Below, piece by piece: positions 25,872 through 35,441 of a DNA stretch of 64,000 bases (positions are counted from its first letter, which is position 1; every line of letters begins with the position of its first letter). The translations under genes were made by a program, and so were the position numbers. Below the pieces are notes generated by a model. The model ran no database searches, was not told where the DNA came from, and worked only from the letters and a program-made list of their open reading frames with translations. Origin of the DNA: Clostridia bacterium (GTDB lineage Bacteria; Bacillota; Clostridia; Oscillospirales; Acutalibacteraceae); contig JAFSAR010000017.1 of assembly GCA_017442225.1 (NCBI GenBank), positions 1-64,000 on the forward strand, written 5' to 3'.

Positions 25872-26426
25872 TTAGATTTCCATTATTTCTTTTTCTTTTA
25901 CACTCTGAAGCTCGTCAATTTCCTTGCAGAACTTGTCGGTAATATTCTGAATCTTTTTCTCTCCGTTTGCCTCGTCATCCTCGGTAATAGAATTACCCTT
26001 TTTAAGCGCCTTTAATTTGTCAAGCGCGTCGCGGCGCTGATTGCGGACTGCAATCTTTGCGTCCTCGCCTTTTTTACGAATATCTTTAACTATATCCTTA
26101 CGTCTTTCCTCGGTAAGAGGCGGGAAGTTAAGTCGGATGCTTGTGCCGTCGTTCTGAGGGTTAATGCCGATTTCAGAGGTAAGAATAGCCTTTTCAATAT
26201 CCTTGAGTGTTGACTTATCCCAAGGAGAAATCAGCAACGTGCGTGCCTCGGGCACGGAAACTGCCGCCATCTGCTGCACAGGCGTGGGCACACCGTAGTA
26301 GTCAACCATAACTCTGTCAAGAACAGCTGCGTTAGCGCGGCCTGCTCTTACGGATTTATATTCACGCTCTAACGCGTCAATGGATTTTCTCATTTTTTCT
26401 TCGGTATTTTTAATCAGTTCGTTCAT
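25872..26426 (-). CDS. frr: Ribosome recycling factor
   Basis: A 184-residue protein with the three-helix-bundle pattern of RRF. It includes the basic segment REYKSVRAGRANAAVLD near the N-terminus and the PPLTEERRKD motif near 105-115. With EF-G it splits post-termination ribosomes. It lies 16 bases after pyrH, the near-universal bacterial order. Confidence 0.96.
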   Translation of the reverse strand: MNELIKNTEEKMRKSIDALEREYKSVRAGRANAAVLDRVMVDYYGVPTPVQQMAAVSVPEARTLLISPWDKSTLKDIEKAILTSEIGINPQNDGTSIRLNFPPLTEERRKDIVKDIRKKGEDAKIAVRNQRRDALDKLKALKKGNSITEDDEANGEKKIQNITDKFCKEIDELQSVKEKEIMEI

Positions 26427-26442
26427 AAATTTCTCCTTAAAA

Positions 26443-27147
26443 TTATTTTACTAATGTGCCGATAGACTTTCCACATACGGCATCAACAATGTTGTGAGGG
26501 TCGTTAAGATTAAATACAAGTATATCAATACCGTTATCCATACAAAGTGACGCGGCGGTAGAGTCCATAACGTGAAGCTCTTTAGCCAAAACATCGTGGT
26601 GGGTAAGAGTATCATACTTTTTAGCGTTTGGATTTGTTCTTGGATCACTGTCATAAACGCCGTCAACATTGGTCGCTTTAAAGATTACATCAGCGCAAAT
26701 TTCCGCACCGCGAAGAGCAGCACCCGTATCGGTGGAGAAGAATGGGTTGCCCGTGCCGCAACCAAAGATTACAACCCTGCCCTTTTCAAGATGGCGAACT
26801 GCTTTGTTGCGGATATAAGGCTCTGCAACCTGACGCATTTCTATCGCGGTCTGTACGCGTGTTGTAACTCCTAATTGCTCGAGTGTATCGCAAAGCGCCA
26901 ATGAATTTATAGTCGTAGCAAGCATACCCATGTGGTCAGCGCGAGTGCGGTCCATTTGTCCGCTTGAGCGACCGCGCCAGAAATTGCCGCCGCCTACAAC
27001 AATGGCAATTTGTACACCAAGGTCAACGCATTCTTTGATTGCACCACAAACCTCTTCTACCTTTGAAAAGTCAATGCCTGTGCCCTTTTCGCCTGCCAAA
27101 ACCTCACCGCTGAGTTTAAGTAAAACGCGCTTATAAACGGGTTTCAT
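26443..27147 (-). CDS. pyrH: Uridylate kinase
   Basis: A 234-residue hexameric UMP kinase of the amino-acid-kinase fold. Motifs are [13 protein letters not shown] at the N-terminus, [10 protein letters not shown], and the ATP-site segment with [12 protein letters not shown]. It makes UDP from UMP. The frame opens at a TTG (27162), but the ATG at 27147 has a GGGGGAG site six bases before and is the likely start. First gene of the pyrH-to-polC operon. Confidence 0.95.
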   Translation of the reverse strand: MKPVYKRVLLKLSGEVLAGEKGTGIDFSKVEEVCGAIKECVDLGVQIAIVVGGGNFWRGRSSGQMDRTRADHMGMLATTINSLALCDTLEQLGVTTRVQTAIEMRQVAEPYIRNKAVRHLEKGRVVIFGCGTGNPFFSTDTGAALRGAEICADVIFKATNVDGVYDSDPRTNPNAKKYDTLTHHDVLAKELHVMDSTAASLCMDNGIDILVFNLNDPHNIVDAVCGKSIGTLVK

Positions 27148-27184
27148 ACATAACTCCCCCAACTGTATATTTATATTTAATATT

Positions 27185-27213
27185 ATTTTACAATATCAAT
27201 GTATTAAAGTCAA
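27185..27213 (-). promoter_or_regulatory. Sigma-A promoter of the pyrH-frr-uppS-cdsA-dxr-rseP-ispG-polC operon
   Basis: On the minus strand TTGACT (27208-27213), 17 bases, TAAAAT (27185-27190). It lies about 40 bases before the pyrH ATG and downstream of the aromatic operon terminator. No further promoter was seen in the short gaps within the operon. Confidence 0.75.
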
Positions 27214-27270
27214 TTGAAAAATTTTAAAAATGCACAATTAGCAAAAACGTAAATTAATATCGTTATTCGC

Positions 27271-27297
27271 AAAAAAGGAGGCGAAACGCCCCCTACA
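27271..27297 (-). terminator. Terminator of the aromatic amino-acid operon
   Basis: CGCCTCC and GGGGGCG form a 7-bp stem (27277-27283 with 27287-27293, 3-base loop). Six T follow on the minus strand (27271-27276). The outer side ends in CCCTACA, like the dispersed repeats at 1458 and 2467. Confidence 0.75.
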
Positions 27298-27304
27298 AAT
27301 TAAA

Positions 27305-27574
27305 TTATTTTTTGTAAATTGTTTTATAAATAAACAATACTATCGCCGCTATCGGCACGCCGACTGCAAAGCCGCAGAGCGCCATACTTAAATGCCATAC
27401 GAATTTAAGCACAACAACGCCGATGCCTATGCCGTAAGCCAAAAATTTCGCAGCAAAAAACAGCAGTATTTTTTTGCTGTCCCTTTTATTAAATGCATAA
27501 ATCAACTGTTCTGTAAGGAACACCTGCCCTACGCCAAAAGCCGCCGCTATAATAAACGCTAACATTTTTATCAC
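27305..27574 (-). CDS. Small membrane protein of unknown function, end of the aromatic operon
   Basis: An 89-residue hydrophobic protein with three probable membrane segments (about 2-24, 38-60 and 64-84) and a basic tail. I do not recognise the family. It overlaps the DAHP synthase gene by 4 bases (ATGA), so it is translationally coupled to it and clearly part of the operon. A role in transport or membrane association linked to aromatic metabolism would be a guess. Confidence 0.7.
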   Translation of the reverse strand: MIKMLAFIIAAAFGVGQVFLTEQLIYAFNKRDSKKILLFFAAKFLAYGIGIGVVVLKFVWHLSMALCGFAVGVPIAAIVLFIYKTIYKK

Positions 27575-28602
27575 TCCAATGTATCGGCAATTTTATAAAT
27601 AAGATTTTCGGTCTTTTCCCAACCAAGACATGGGTCTGTGATGGATTTTCCGTAAATGTGTTCGCCAATCTTTTGCGCGCCGTCTTCGATATAGCTTTCA
27701 ATCATAATTCCTTTAACAAGATGCCGTATATCGTGATTATGGTTACGACTGTAGACGACGTCCTTTGCAATGCGGATTTGTTCTAAATATTTCTTGCCCG
27801 AATTTGCGTGGTTGGCATCAATAATAACCGACGGGTTTTTGAGTCCGTATTCGTGATACAGCTCGCAAAGATGAGCAATATCTTCATAGTGATAGTTAGA
27901 TATATTTCTACCCGCAAAGTCCATATAACCGCGAAGTATTGCGTGGGCGGTATCGTTACCCGAGCTTGTAACCTCCCAACCGCGATAAAGATAGGTGTGG
28001 GAAGTTTGCGCCGCTTTGATTGAATTCATCATAACGGTAAGGTCACCGCTTGTGGGGTTTTTCATACCAACGGGTATTGATATGCCGCTGGAAACCAAAC
28101 GGTGCTGTTGATTTTCTACCGAGCGCGCGCCGATTGCAACATAACCTAATATATCCGATAGATAACGGTAATTCTCGGGATAAAGCATTTCGTCCGCACA
28201 GGTGAAGCCGTAACACTCAAGCGCTCTCATATGCAAATCACGAATAGCAATAATGCCCTTTAGCATATCGGGCTTCTCGTCAGGATTGGGTTGATGCAGC
28301 ATACCCTTATAACCTTCGCCTGTAGTACGTGGCTTGTTGGTATAAACACGGGGAATAATCAAGATTTTATCCTGAACCTCGTCAGACACCTTTTTGAGCC
28401 TGCCCATATAGTCAAGCACAGCTTCCTCATTGTCGGCAGAGCAAGGACCAATGATTAGCAAAAATTTATCCGACTCGCCCGTAAATACAGCCTTGATATC
28501 AGCATCTCGCTGAGCTTTTACAGCGGCAAGGTTTTCGGTTACAGGATATTGCTCCTTTATCTCCTTCGGAATGGGTAGTTTCCGTTTAAAATCCATACTC
28601 AT
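27571..28602 (-). CDS. aroF: 3-deoxy-7-phosphoheptulonate synthase, class I (AroG type)
   Basis: A 343-residue DAHP synthase, the entry enzyme of the shikimate pathway (PEP plus erythrose 4-phosphate). Motifs are IIGPCSADNEEA (about 50-61), PRVYTNKPRTTGEGYKG (in part) and VIIDANHANSGK. It belongs to the AroG/AroF/AroH group, which is often feedback-inhibited by a single amino acid; which one cannot be read here. It overlaps tyrA by 4 bases. The symbol aroF is used loosely; aroG would be equally fair. Confidence 0.92.
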   Translation of the reverse strand: MSMDFKRKLPIPKEIKEQYPVTENLAAVKAQRDADIKAVFTGESDKFLLIIGPCSADNEEAVLDYMGRLKKVSDEVQDKILIIPRVYTNKPRTTGEGYKGMLHQPNPDEKPDMLKGIIAIRDLHMRALECYGFTCADEMLYPENYRYLSDILGYVAIGARSVENQQHRLVSSGISIPVGMKNPTSGDLTVMMNSIKAAQTSHTYLYRGWEVTSSGNDTAHAILRGYMDFAGRNISNYHYEDIAHLCELYHEYGLKNPSVIIDANHANSGKKYLEQIRIAKDVVYSRNHNHDIRHLVKGIMIESYIEDGAQKIGEHIYGKSITDPCLGWEKTENLIYKIADTLE

Positions 28603-29468
28603 ATTAACTTTTCTCCCTCGTTGAAAGTCTTTCTGCGGGCGCTGGAGAGTCTCATCATATCTCGCATAGCGTCGCGGTCGTTATTTTTTATAGTATCATA
28701 AAGTCTGTTAAACGCGTCGCGATAGCCGTCCATTTCCTGAAGCAACGCTTCGCGGTTAGCCAAAAACAGTTCACTCCACATTTCGTCGTTTATATTAGCT
28801 ATTCTTGTAAGGTCACGGAACGAGTCACCCGTGTAACGCACAAGATTTGGGTCACCATTTGCGCACATAAGCGAAATTGCAATTCCGTGGGTAAGCTGTG
28901 ACAAAAAGGCTATCATTTCATCATGCTGACGTACAGTAAGACTTGATATATCGTTAAAACCGAGCGCCCTACCTAAATCACAGCACAGCCTAATACCGTC
29001 AGGTGTGTTGCGGTTTGTAGGCACTACGATATAGTTTGCAGTTTTAAATATGCTGTCATCGGCATTCCTTACGCCGCAAGTCTCTTTGCCTGCCATAGGG
29101 TGCGCTGAAATGAATTCAACGCCAGCGGGCAACATATTTTGCACACGCTCTACAACGCACCCTTTAACACCTGTAACATCGGTAATAATCGTACCTGCTT
29201 TTATAAGCTCGCCGTATTGCTCGACCCACTCTATAAAGGTATGCGGATAAAGCGCAAATATTATAAGCTGTGAATTGGCTATTAAATCGGGGTCAATCTC
29301 GGTTGTGCCGCCTGAAATAAAGCCCTCACTCACGGCATAATCAATATCGTCTTGATTAAGGGTTATTACCTTTACATCAAAACCTTGTCGGGTTAAAGCC
29401 TTGGCGTAGCTACCGCCCAAAAGACCTAAACCTACTATCAATATATTTTTGATTTCATCTAACTTCAT
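28599..29468 (-). CDS. tyrA: Prephenate dehydrogenase
   Basis: A 289-residue NAD(P)-dependent enzyme that converts prephenate to 4-hydroxyphenylpyruvate for tyrosine. The Rossmann motif IVGLGLLGGSYAKAL is at residues 11-25. The substrate-binding helices contain HPMAGKETCG and QLTHGIAIS. No fused chorismate mutase or ACT domain is present. It overlaps aroA by 14 bases and aroF by 4, within one tightly packed operon. Confidence 0.92.
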   Translation of the reverse strand: MKLDEIKNILIVGLGLLGGSYAKALTRQGFDVKVITLNQDDIDYAVSEGFISGGTTEIDPDLIANSQLIIFALYPHTFIEWVEQYGELIKAGTIITDVTGVKGCVVERVQNMLPAGVEFISAHPMAGKETCGVRNADDSIFKTANYIVVPTNRNTPDGIRLCCDLGRALGFNDISSLTVRQHDEMIAFLSQLTHGIAISLMCANGDPNLVRYTGDSFRDLTRIANINDEMWSELFLANREALLQEMDGYRDAFNRLYDTIKNNDRDAMRDMMRLSSARRKTFNEGEKLI

Positions 29469-30660
29469 CTTCTATCACTATTCCAAGAGATTTTATTTTT
29501 TCAAAATAGTCAGGGTAGCTTTTGGCTACCGACTCCGCCTCATCTATGGTGCCGCCCGTAAGGCTGCAAAGAAGACTCAGCGCCATAACAATGCGGTGGT
29601 CATTGTGTCCGCAAAGTGTTTCACACGGCGTTTTTAATTCGCCGCCGTGTACTGTAACGTCATTATTATTAACGTCTACCTTTATACCAAACTTTTCAAG
29701 TTCTGCTTGCATGGCAGCCGCGCGGTCGCTTTCTTTTATTTTGAGGCGCCTTGTGCCTGTGAACTCTGCGCCGCCAAGCGCTGCTGACAACGCAAACATA
29801 ACAGGCGCTAAATCGGGGCAGTTAGCAAGGTCGAAATGTTTTTTACCGTTTCTAAGTTCTTCAAAGATTTCGAGGTACACGCGGTCGCCCTGAAGACTGT
29901 CTTTATTAAGACCCGTAACACTGACACTACCGCCCAAAAGATTAAAACCGTCTAAAAATGCCGCGTTAGAGTAATCTCCCTCGACAGTCATATTTTGCGC
30001 TATGTATTTCTGACCGCCTTTGATTTTATATATGCGGTCGTCTTTTTCGATTACAACCCCAAAATCTTTTAAAGACTTTATGGTTAAATCAACATACGGC
30101 TCGCTTTCATATTCGCCTATGATTTCGAGTGTACTGTCACCATCTAAAAGAGGCAAGGCAAAAAGCAATCCCGATATAAACTGACTTGAAATATTGCCTG
30201 CTATTTTATAGTTGCCGCTTGCAAGCTTTCCACAAACGGTAAGGTTATTTTCGCCCTTTGCAAAAAGTATGCCGTTTTGTTTTGCAATTTCCTCATAGAT
30301 TGTAAGATTACGCTCAAAAAGTCGGTTACTGCCTGTAAAGGTAATTTTGCTACCCGACAGCATACAAATCGGTATCATAAAGCGTAGCGTGCTACCGCTT
30401 TCACGACAATCAAGCGTTGCCTCTTTTGAAACAAAGGGATTAAGCTCTCCACACTTTATTGTATTGTCTATAATTTCTATTTTTGCGCCCAAAGCGGTAA
30501 GGCAGTCAAGCGTTGCAGATATATCATTTGAATATTCTATATTTGAAATTTGACTGCCGCCTGACAGCGCACCGCAAATAAGGGCTCGATGAGCCATAGA
30601 TTTTGACGGTGGCGCCGCTATAGTCCCTGTGGCTTTTGATTTTTTTATATTTACTATCAT
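29455..30660 (-). CDS. aroA: 3-phosphoshikimate 1-carboxyvinyltransferase (EPSP synthase)
   Basis: A 401-residue two-domain enzyme that joins PEP to shikimate 3-phosphate. Motifs visible are APPSKSMAHRALICGAL (17-33) and DCRESGSTLRFMIPI (about 83-97) plus the C-terminal RLKIKESDRAAAMQ. It is slightly shorter than the E. coli enzyme, as usual in Clostridia. It overlaps aroQ by 4 bases. Confidence 0.95.
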   Translation of the reverse strand: MIVNIKKSKATGTIAAPPSKSMAHRALICGALSGGSQISNIEYSNDISATLDCLTALGAKIEIIDNTIKCGELNPFVSKEATLDCRESGSTLRFMIPICMLSGSKITFTGSNRLFERNLTIYEEIAKQNGILFAKGENNLTVCGKLASGNYKIAGNISSQFISGLLFALPLLDGDSTLEIIGEYESEPYVDLTIKSLKDFGVVIEKDDRIYKIKGGQKYIAQNMTVEGDYSNAAFLDGFNLLGGSVSVTGLNKDSLQGDRVYLEIFEELRNGKKHFDLANCPDLAPVMFALSAALGGAEFTGTRRLKIKESDRAAAMQAELEKFGIKVDVNNNDVTVHGGELKTPCETLCGHNDHRIVMALSLLCSLTGGTIDEAESVAKSYPDYFEKIKSLGIVIEDEVR

Positions 30661-31094
30661 AAGTTTTTTCCGTTTTCAATCAAAGCATCAATCGCTCTTA
30701 AATATCCGTCAAATCCAAGACCTGTAATAGTCTTGATACATGCCTTACGTATAAAACTAACCTGTCTGAAATCCTCGCGGTCTTCGACCTTTGATATATG
30801 TACCTCAACCGCGGGAATACCTACCGATTTTACAGCATCCAAAATCGCCACGCTTGTATGTGTGTATGCCGCAGGATTTATAACAATGCCGTCAAATTTT
30901 TGGTATGCGGCTTGAATTTCATCAACAATATCACCTTCGTGATTTGACTGAAACAGCTTTACCTCTATCCCCTTTTTTTTCGCATAGTTGGTGATAAGCT
31001 CACACAAATCAGCATAGGTGTTTTTGCCGTAAATATCGGGCTCACGAATACCAAGCATATTAAGGTTTGGACCGTTAATTACAAGTATTTTCAT
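30657..31094 (-). CDS. aroQ: 3-dehydroquinate dehydratase, type II
   Basis: A 145-residue type II dehydroquinase, third step of the shikimate pathway. The N-terminal motif INGPNLNMLGIREP, the catalytic NPAAYTHTSVAI segment with its histidine, and VEVHISKVEDRE are all present. It overlaps both neighbours by 4 bases. Confidence 0.95.
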   Translation of the reverse strand: MKILVINGPNLNMLGIREPDIYGKNTYADLCELITNYAKKKGIEVKLFQSNHEGDIVDEIQAAYQKFDGIVINPAAYTHTSVAILDAVKSVGIPAVEVHISKVEDREDFRQVSFIRKACIKTITGLGFDGYLRAIDALIENGKNL

Positions 31095-32329
31095 TTTAAA
31101 AAATCTTCCTTTATCGCTTTTGTGACGGCATCAATTTCGCCATCATTTAATATTTGTTCATCTGCTATATTGCAGTAAATATCATACCGCTCATTATAGC
31201 GCTTTACAAGGTCGTCACGATTGCTTGAGAGCGGTCGATCATCGGTTGTAACTAATTTTTCAAGCGGACGGTCTATAAAAAAAATAGTTCCGTTGCCTTT
31301 AAGCGCTGTTATATTTTGCTCACGTAAAATAGCGCCGCCACCTGTCGAAATAACACAATTCTGTTTTGCAGAAACTGTTGTTATTATGCGGGCTTCAATA
31401 TCGCGAAAACCACTCTCTCCTACTTCGGTAAATATTTCGGGTATTGTTTTGCCCTCGCTTTTTTCTATCTCTTTATCGGTATCAATAAACTGCATACCGA
31501 GTTCATTTGCTAACTGTTTACCAACGGTGCTTTTGCCACTTGACGGCATCCCTGTAAGCACAATGTTTCGTTTTGACTGCTCTATTTTCTTATACACATC
31601 ATAAACCTTGTCTTCACTAACCTTTGTGTCAATAAACAGCTCCGCCGCAAATGCCGCTTGAGATACCAGCATATAAAGTCCACCTGTGGCTTTTATGCCC
31701 TTTTTCTTAGCTTTTACTACAAGATTAGAGCAAAGTGGGTTATATATAGCGTCAACTACCGCTTCTGTTTTAGGAAAACCGTCAAGGTTTATAGGCTCAC
31801 CGATGATATTAGGGTACATTCCGCAGGGGGTAGTGTTAATTATAACCTCGGCAACAGCAAAATTTTTATACGCTTCTTCGTATGTGATGCAGTCCTCTTT
31901 TGCTGTGCGCGATACACGCTTAACGCTTAACGCGCCCAAATACTCTGCCACAGCAACTGCGGTTTTTGAAGTGCCTCCACTACCAAGAATTAAAACCTTT
32001 TTGCCTTCGAGTGTAATACCATTTAACTTAATTAAAGCGATTAACCCCGAAAAGTCGGTATTATAACCGTACAGCCTGCCACCGCGGTTTACTATGGTGT
32101 TTACCGCGCCAATTTGCTTTGCGGTATCACTTATTTCATCTAAAAAGGGTATTACATCCTGCTTATATGGTATGGTCACATTTATCGCTTTGAAATCCCT
32201 TTTGGTCATAAAAGCTTGAAGCTCGCCCTTTGGAATTTCCCTAATTTCATAATCATAATCAAAAAGTAGATTATGTATTTCTTTTGAAAAACTGTGTGTC
32301 AGTTTCTCACCAATACAGCCGTATTCCAT
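31091..32329 (-). CDS. aroE-aroK: Shikimate dehydrogenase - shikimate kinase fusion
   Basis: A 412-residue bifunctional protein. Residues about 1-245 are shikimate dehydrogenase (GEKLTHSFSKEIHN substrate site, NVTIPYKQDV, NAD(P) motif ILGSGGTSKTA). Residues about 254-412 are shikimate kinase (P-loop LTGMPSSGKSTVGK, DTDKEIEK, ISTGGGAI). It thus performs two shikimate-pathway steps separated by no other enzyme: reduction of dehydroshikimate and phosphorylation. The ATG at 32329 overlaps the aroC stop by one base and is preferred over a start five codons upstream. Confidence 0.93.
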   Translation of the reverse strand: MEYGCIGEKLTHSFSKEIHNLLFDYDYEIREIPKGELQAFMTKRDFKAINVTIPYKQDVIPFLDEISDTAKQIGAVNTIVNRGGRLYGYNTDFSGLIALIKLNGITLEGKKVLILGSGGTSKTAVAVAEYLGALSVKRVSRTAKEDCITYEEAYKNFAVAEVIINTTPCGMYPNIIGEPINLDGFPKTEAVVDAIYNPLCSNLVVKAKKKGIKATGGLYMLVSQAAFAAELFIDTKVSEDKVYDVYKKIEQSKRNIVLTGMPSSGKSTVGKQLANELGMQFIDTDKEIEKSEGKTIPEIFTEVGESGFRDIEARIITTVSAKQNCVISTGGGAILREQNITALKGNGTIFFIDRPLEKLVTTDDRPLSSNRDDLVKRYNERYDIYCNIADEQILNDGEIDAVTKAIKEDFLK

Positions 32330-33345
32330 TATTTTGCCAACCAATCTGTGCCGAATTTAGATGTAAGCATATCAGCAATTACTAATGCCGTTACGCTTTC
32401 AACCACAACTGCCGCGCGGTGAACTATACACGGGTCATGTCTGCCACTCGCTGAAAGTGTTGTGTCACTCATAGTACTTATATCAACTGTTTTTTGTTCC
32501 TTTGCAATAGTAGGCGTAGGTTTAATTACCGTACGGAACACGATAGGCATACCGTTTGTAATGCCACCCAATATGCCGCCGTTGTTGTTGGTGTAGCACT
32601 TAACTACATCACCGTCGACATACATTTGGTCGTTAGCATCACTTCCCATTTTGTCGGCAAAGTTAAATCCCAGACCAAACTCAATACCCTTTACGGCAGG
32701 GATAGAAAAAATCGCGTGCGACAGCATACCCTCTACAGTATCAAACCAAGGCTCACCAACGCCTGTAGGCATACCCTCAACCACCGTTTCAAGTGTGCCA
32801 CCAACACTGTCACCCTCTTGTCTTGCTTCAAGTATCTTTTCGCGCATTTTTTCCTTGTCGGTTTCACCGCCGATATTTAAAATATTGGTATTAATTTTAA
32901 TTTCCTTTTTATTGAGCGCAGGTATTACAAGCGCTGCCGCCGCTACAAGCGCCGCCGTTATTCTACCGCTGAAGTGACCGCCACCACGATAGTCCTGAAA
33001 ACCATTATAACGACAGTTTGCGGTGTAGTCAGCGTGCGAAGGACGCATTTTATACTGCATTTTGCCATAGTCAGAAGAATGTGTGTCGGCATTTGGAATT
33101 GTAATACAAATAGGTGTGCCTGTGGTATGTCCTTCGAAAACACCGCTTAAAATACTGAATTCATCCTTTTCCTGTCTGGGTGTGGAGGTCGCATCCTTTG
33201 GCCTGCGGCGCGAAAGCTGTGACGCAATATACTTTTCGTCAACCGCTAAACCGCTCGGCATACCGTCTATTACCGCACCTATAGCCTTGCCGTGACTTTC
33301 ACCAAAAAGTGTTATCGTCAAGGAATTACCTATAGTGTTTTTCAT
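32329..33345 (-). CDS. aroC: Chorismate synthase
   Basis: A 338-residue FMN-dependent enzyme that makes chorismate from EPSP. The three family signatures are visible: GESHGKAIGAVIDG near the N-terminus, GGHFSGRITAA near 120-131, and SGRHDPCIVHRAAVV near 298-312. It overlaps aroB by 4 bases. Confidence 0.96.
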   Translation of the reverse strand: MKNTIGNSLTITLFGESHGKAIGAVIDGMPSGLAVDEKYIASQLSRRRPKDATSTPRQEKDEFSILSGVFEGHTTGTPICITIPNADTHSSDYGKMQYKMRPSHADYTANCRYNGFQDYRGGGHFSGRITAALVAAAALVIPALNKKEIKINTNILNIGGETDKEKMREKILEARQEGDSVGGTLETVVEGMPTGVGEPWFDTVEGMLSHAIFSIPAVKGIEFGLGFNFADKMGSDANDQMYVDGDVVKCYTNNNGGILGGITNGMPIVFRTVIKPTPTIAKEQKTVDISTMSDTTLSASGRHDPCIVHRAAVVVESVTALVIADMLTSKFGTDWLAK

Positions 33346-34343
33346 TTTTTATACACCGCCTCAATTTGATTTGAAAATGTGGAAAAATCCACCTTTTCAA
33401 TTTCAAAACTGCCTATTTTTTCAACACGCACTACCGAAATTTTATCCCCTGCCATTTTTTTATCATGACTCATAGTATCAATAATTTTTTTGGGGTCAAT
33501 ATCAATGCTTGTTGGCAACTTTAATTTTTCAAGCACAGGGATAAGTCTTGCTCTTACCTCACAGCTACACATCGGAAGCATTCCGAGAGCCACACATTCA
33601 CCGTGATAAAGCTTAGGGGTATTGCTTTCAATAGCGTGGCCTACCGTGTGACCAAAGTTTAACACTTTACGCAGTCCCGATTCCTTTTCGTCAGCCTCTA
33701 CAACCGATTGTTTGATTTTAATTGAACGTTCAATTACTGTATCGATATCAAAATTACCGCTTTCAAACATCTCAAAAAGTTTATTGTCGTGTGTAAGAGC
33801 CATTTTTACCGCTTCGGCAAGGCCGTTTGAAATCTGACGATAAGGTAAGGTTTTTAAGGTATCGGAATCTATTATTACACCCTTTGGCTGATGAAAAGCA
33901 CCTACAATATTTTTATATCCGCCAAAATCTATAGCCGTTTTGCCACCTACGGACGAGTCAACCTGAGAAAGCACCGTGGTGGGAATATTATAAAAATCTA
34001 TACCGCGCATAAATGTAGCCGCCGCAAAACCAGCCATATCGCCTGTAACACCGCCGCCGACAGCCACAATGCAGTCTGTACGGGTAAAGCCACCGCCGAC
34101 TAATGTGTCGAGTATGCTTTTATAGGTATCAAAGTTTTTAGATGCCTCGCCCTCGGGAAACACGGTGATTATCGACTCTTTACACTGTTGCGCCACCGTT
34201 TCTGCGTATTCGCGAGGAACACCGCTGTCGGTAACTATAAGCACATTACGGTCAAGATTAAAATATTCTGCCGCCTTTTTAATTGCGCCGCGTTCAAGGT
34301 AGATGTTGTATCCACCGTTTTGTGTTTTTACAGGTATTATCAT
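33342..34343 (-). CDS. aroB: 3-dehydroquinate synthase
   Basis: An NAD-dependent enzyme (333 residues from the chosen start) that cyclises DAHP. Motifs are AVGGGVTGDMAGFAAATFMRG (in part), PTTVLSQVDSSVGGKTAID (in part) and the metal-binding LNFGHTVGHAIE. The frame opens nine codons upstream at 34370, but the ATG at 34343 follows AAGGTG and leaves 4 bases after the pheA stop, so it is preferred. Confidence 0.93.
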   Translation of the reverse strand: MIIPVKTQNGGYNIYLERGAIKKAAEYFNLDRNVLIVTDSGVPREYAETVAQQCKESIITVFPEGEASKNFDTYKSILDTLVGGGFTRTDCIVAVGGGVTGDMAGFAAATFMRGIDFYNIPTTVLSQVDSSVGGKTAIDFGGYKNIVGAFHQPKGVIIDSDTLKTLPYRQISNGLAEAVKMALTHDNKLFEMFESGNFDIDTVIERSIKIKQSVVEADEKESGLRKVLNFGHTVGHAIESNTPKLYHGECVALGMLPMCSCEVRARLIPVLEKLKLPTSIDIDPKKIIDTMSHDKKMAGDKISVVRVEKIGSFEIEKVDFSTFSNQIEAVYKK

Positions 34344-34347
34344 ATAA

Positions 34348-35436
34348 TTACACCTTGATTTCTTTCTCAAAACTACCCAAGATTTTCAAATTCGAGCAGC
34401 ATTCGGATAATTTTTCAAGCATTTTTTTGCCCTGCTCACTTCCTATGTTGCCTTCACCCTCGGCATAGAAGTAATAATCCCAAACAAGCTCTTTAGTGGG
34501 TCTGCTTTTTAATGCTTTAAGGTTAAATCCGTACTCACCTATTACAGATACAGCCTTGCCCAAAGAACCCGCCGCATTGTTTACGGTAAAGAGCATAATA
34601 AAGTGGTTATCGGTAGGCAGATGCGCCTTTTCACTGCGGGAGAATACTGCAAATCGGGTAGAGTTTACATTGCTTTCATTAATGTGTGACTCTAATTTTA
34701 TAAGACCGAATTTTTCGGCGGCTTCTTCACTGCCGATAGCGGCAATATGTATATCGCCCGCCTCTGCTACCTGTTTTGCGGCAACGGCGGTGTTTACCGC
34801 CTCGACGGTTTGGAAGCCGTGCTTTTCTATATAAGGCGCGCATTGCCCGAGCGCCTGTGAATGACTGACGACCTTTTTTATGTCCTTGATTTCGGCACCC
34901 TTTACACCAAGCAAATTCTGAACAATGTCAGCATCATATATTCCGTTCACAAACAGCGAACCGAAAAAGCTTAAATCCATCACCTTTCCGACGTCACCGT
35001 TAAAGCTATTTTCTATCGGCAACACCGCGCAATCACACTCACCACTCACTACCGCCGTGTATGCCGCTTTAAAATCTTTGTAACCGACACAGTTGGCATC
35101 AGGAAAAATGCGCTCGGCTACAATATTTGCAAACGCGCCCTCAACTCCGCTATATGCTACACGCATACCCTCAAGCAACCGGTGCTGTAAAAGCTTTGAA
35201 AGGGTTATTGTTTCCTTAAGAAAATTAACGTAGTAAGACTTATAATCCTCGTCTTTTATAAGCGACGTGTTTTTTGCGATGATTTGTTCCTCACGGGCAA
35301 AATCATCTATTTTAAGTCCGTTTTCTTTTTTATATTCGGCAACAATACGGGCAGCATCCATTCTTTGTTCAAACAGCTCTGCCATTTGTTTATCAACATC
35401 ATTTATCGTTTGTCTTGCCTTTTCAAGTTCTGTCAT
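34348..35436 (-). CDS. pheA: Bifunctional chorismate mutase / prephenate dehydratase (P-protein)
   Basis: A 362-residue protein with an AroQ-class chorismate mutase (about 1-85), a prephenate dehydratase domain (about 88-270, with NSTRFAVFS) and a C-terminal ACT domain (about 275-350). It makes phenylpyruvate; the ACT domain normally mediates phenylalanine feedback inhibition, although the usual ESRP motif reads KSRP here. It is second in the operon, directly after the aminotransferase. Confidence 0.93.
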   Translation of the reverse strand: MTELEKARQTINDVDKQMAELFEQRMDAARIVAEYKKENGLKIDDFAREEQIIAKNTSLIKDEDYKSYYVNFLKETITLSKLLQHRLLEGMRVAYSGVEGAFANIVAERIFPDANCVGYKDFKAAYTAVVSGECDCAVLPIENSFNGDVGKVMDLSFFGSLFVNGIYDADIVQNLLGVKGAEIKDIKKVVSHSQALGQCAPYIEKHGFQTVEAVNTAVAAKQVAEAGDIHIAAIGSEEAAEKFGLIKLESHINESNVNSTRFAVFSRSEKAHLPTDNHFIMLFTVNNAAGSLGKAVSVIGEYGFNLKALKSRPTKELVWDYYFYAEGEGNIGSEQGKKMLEKLSECCSNLKILGSFEKEIKV

Positions 35437-35441
35437 AAAAA

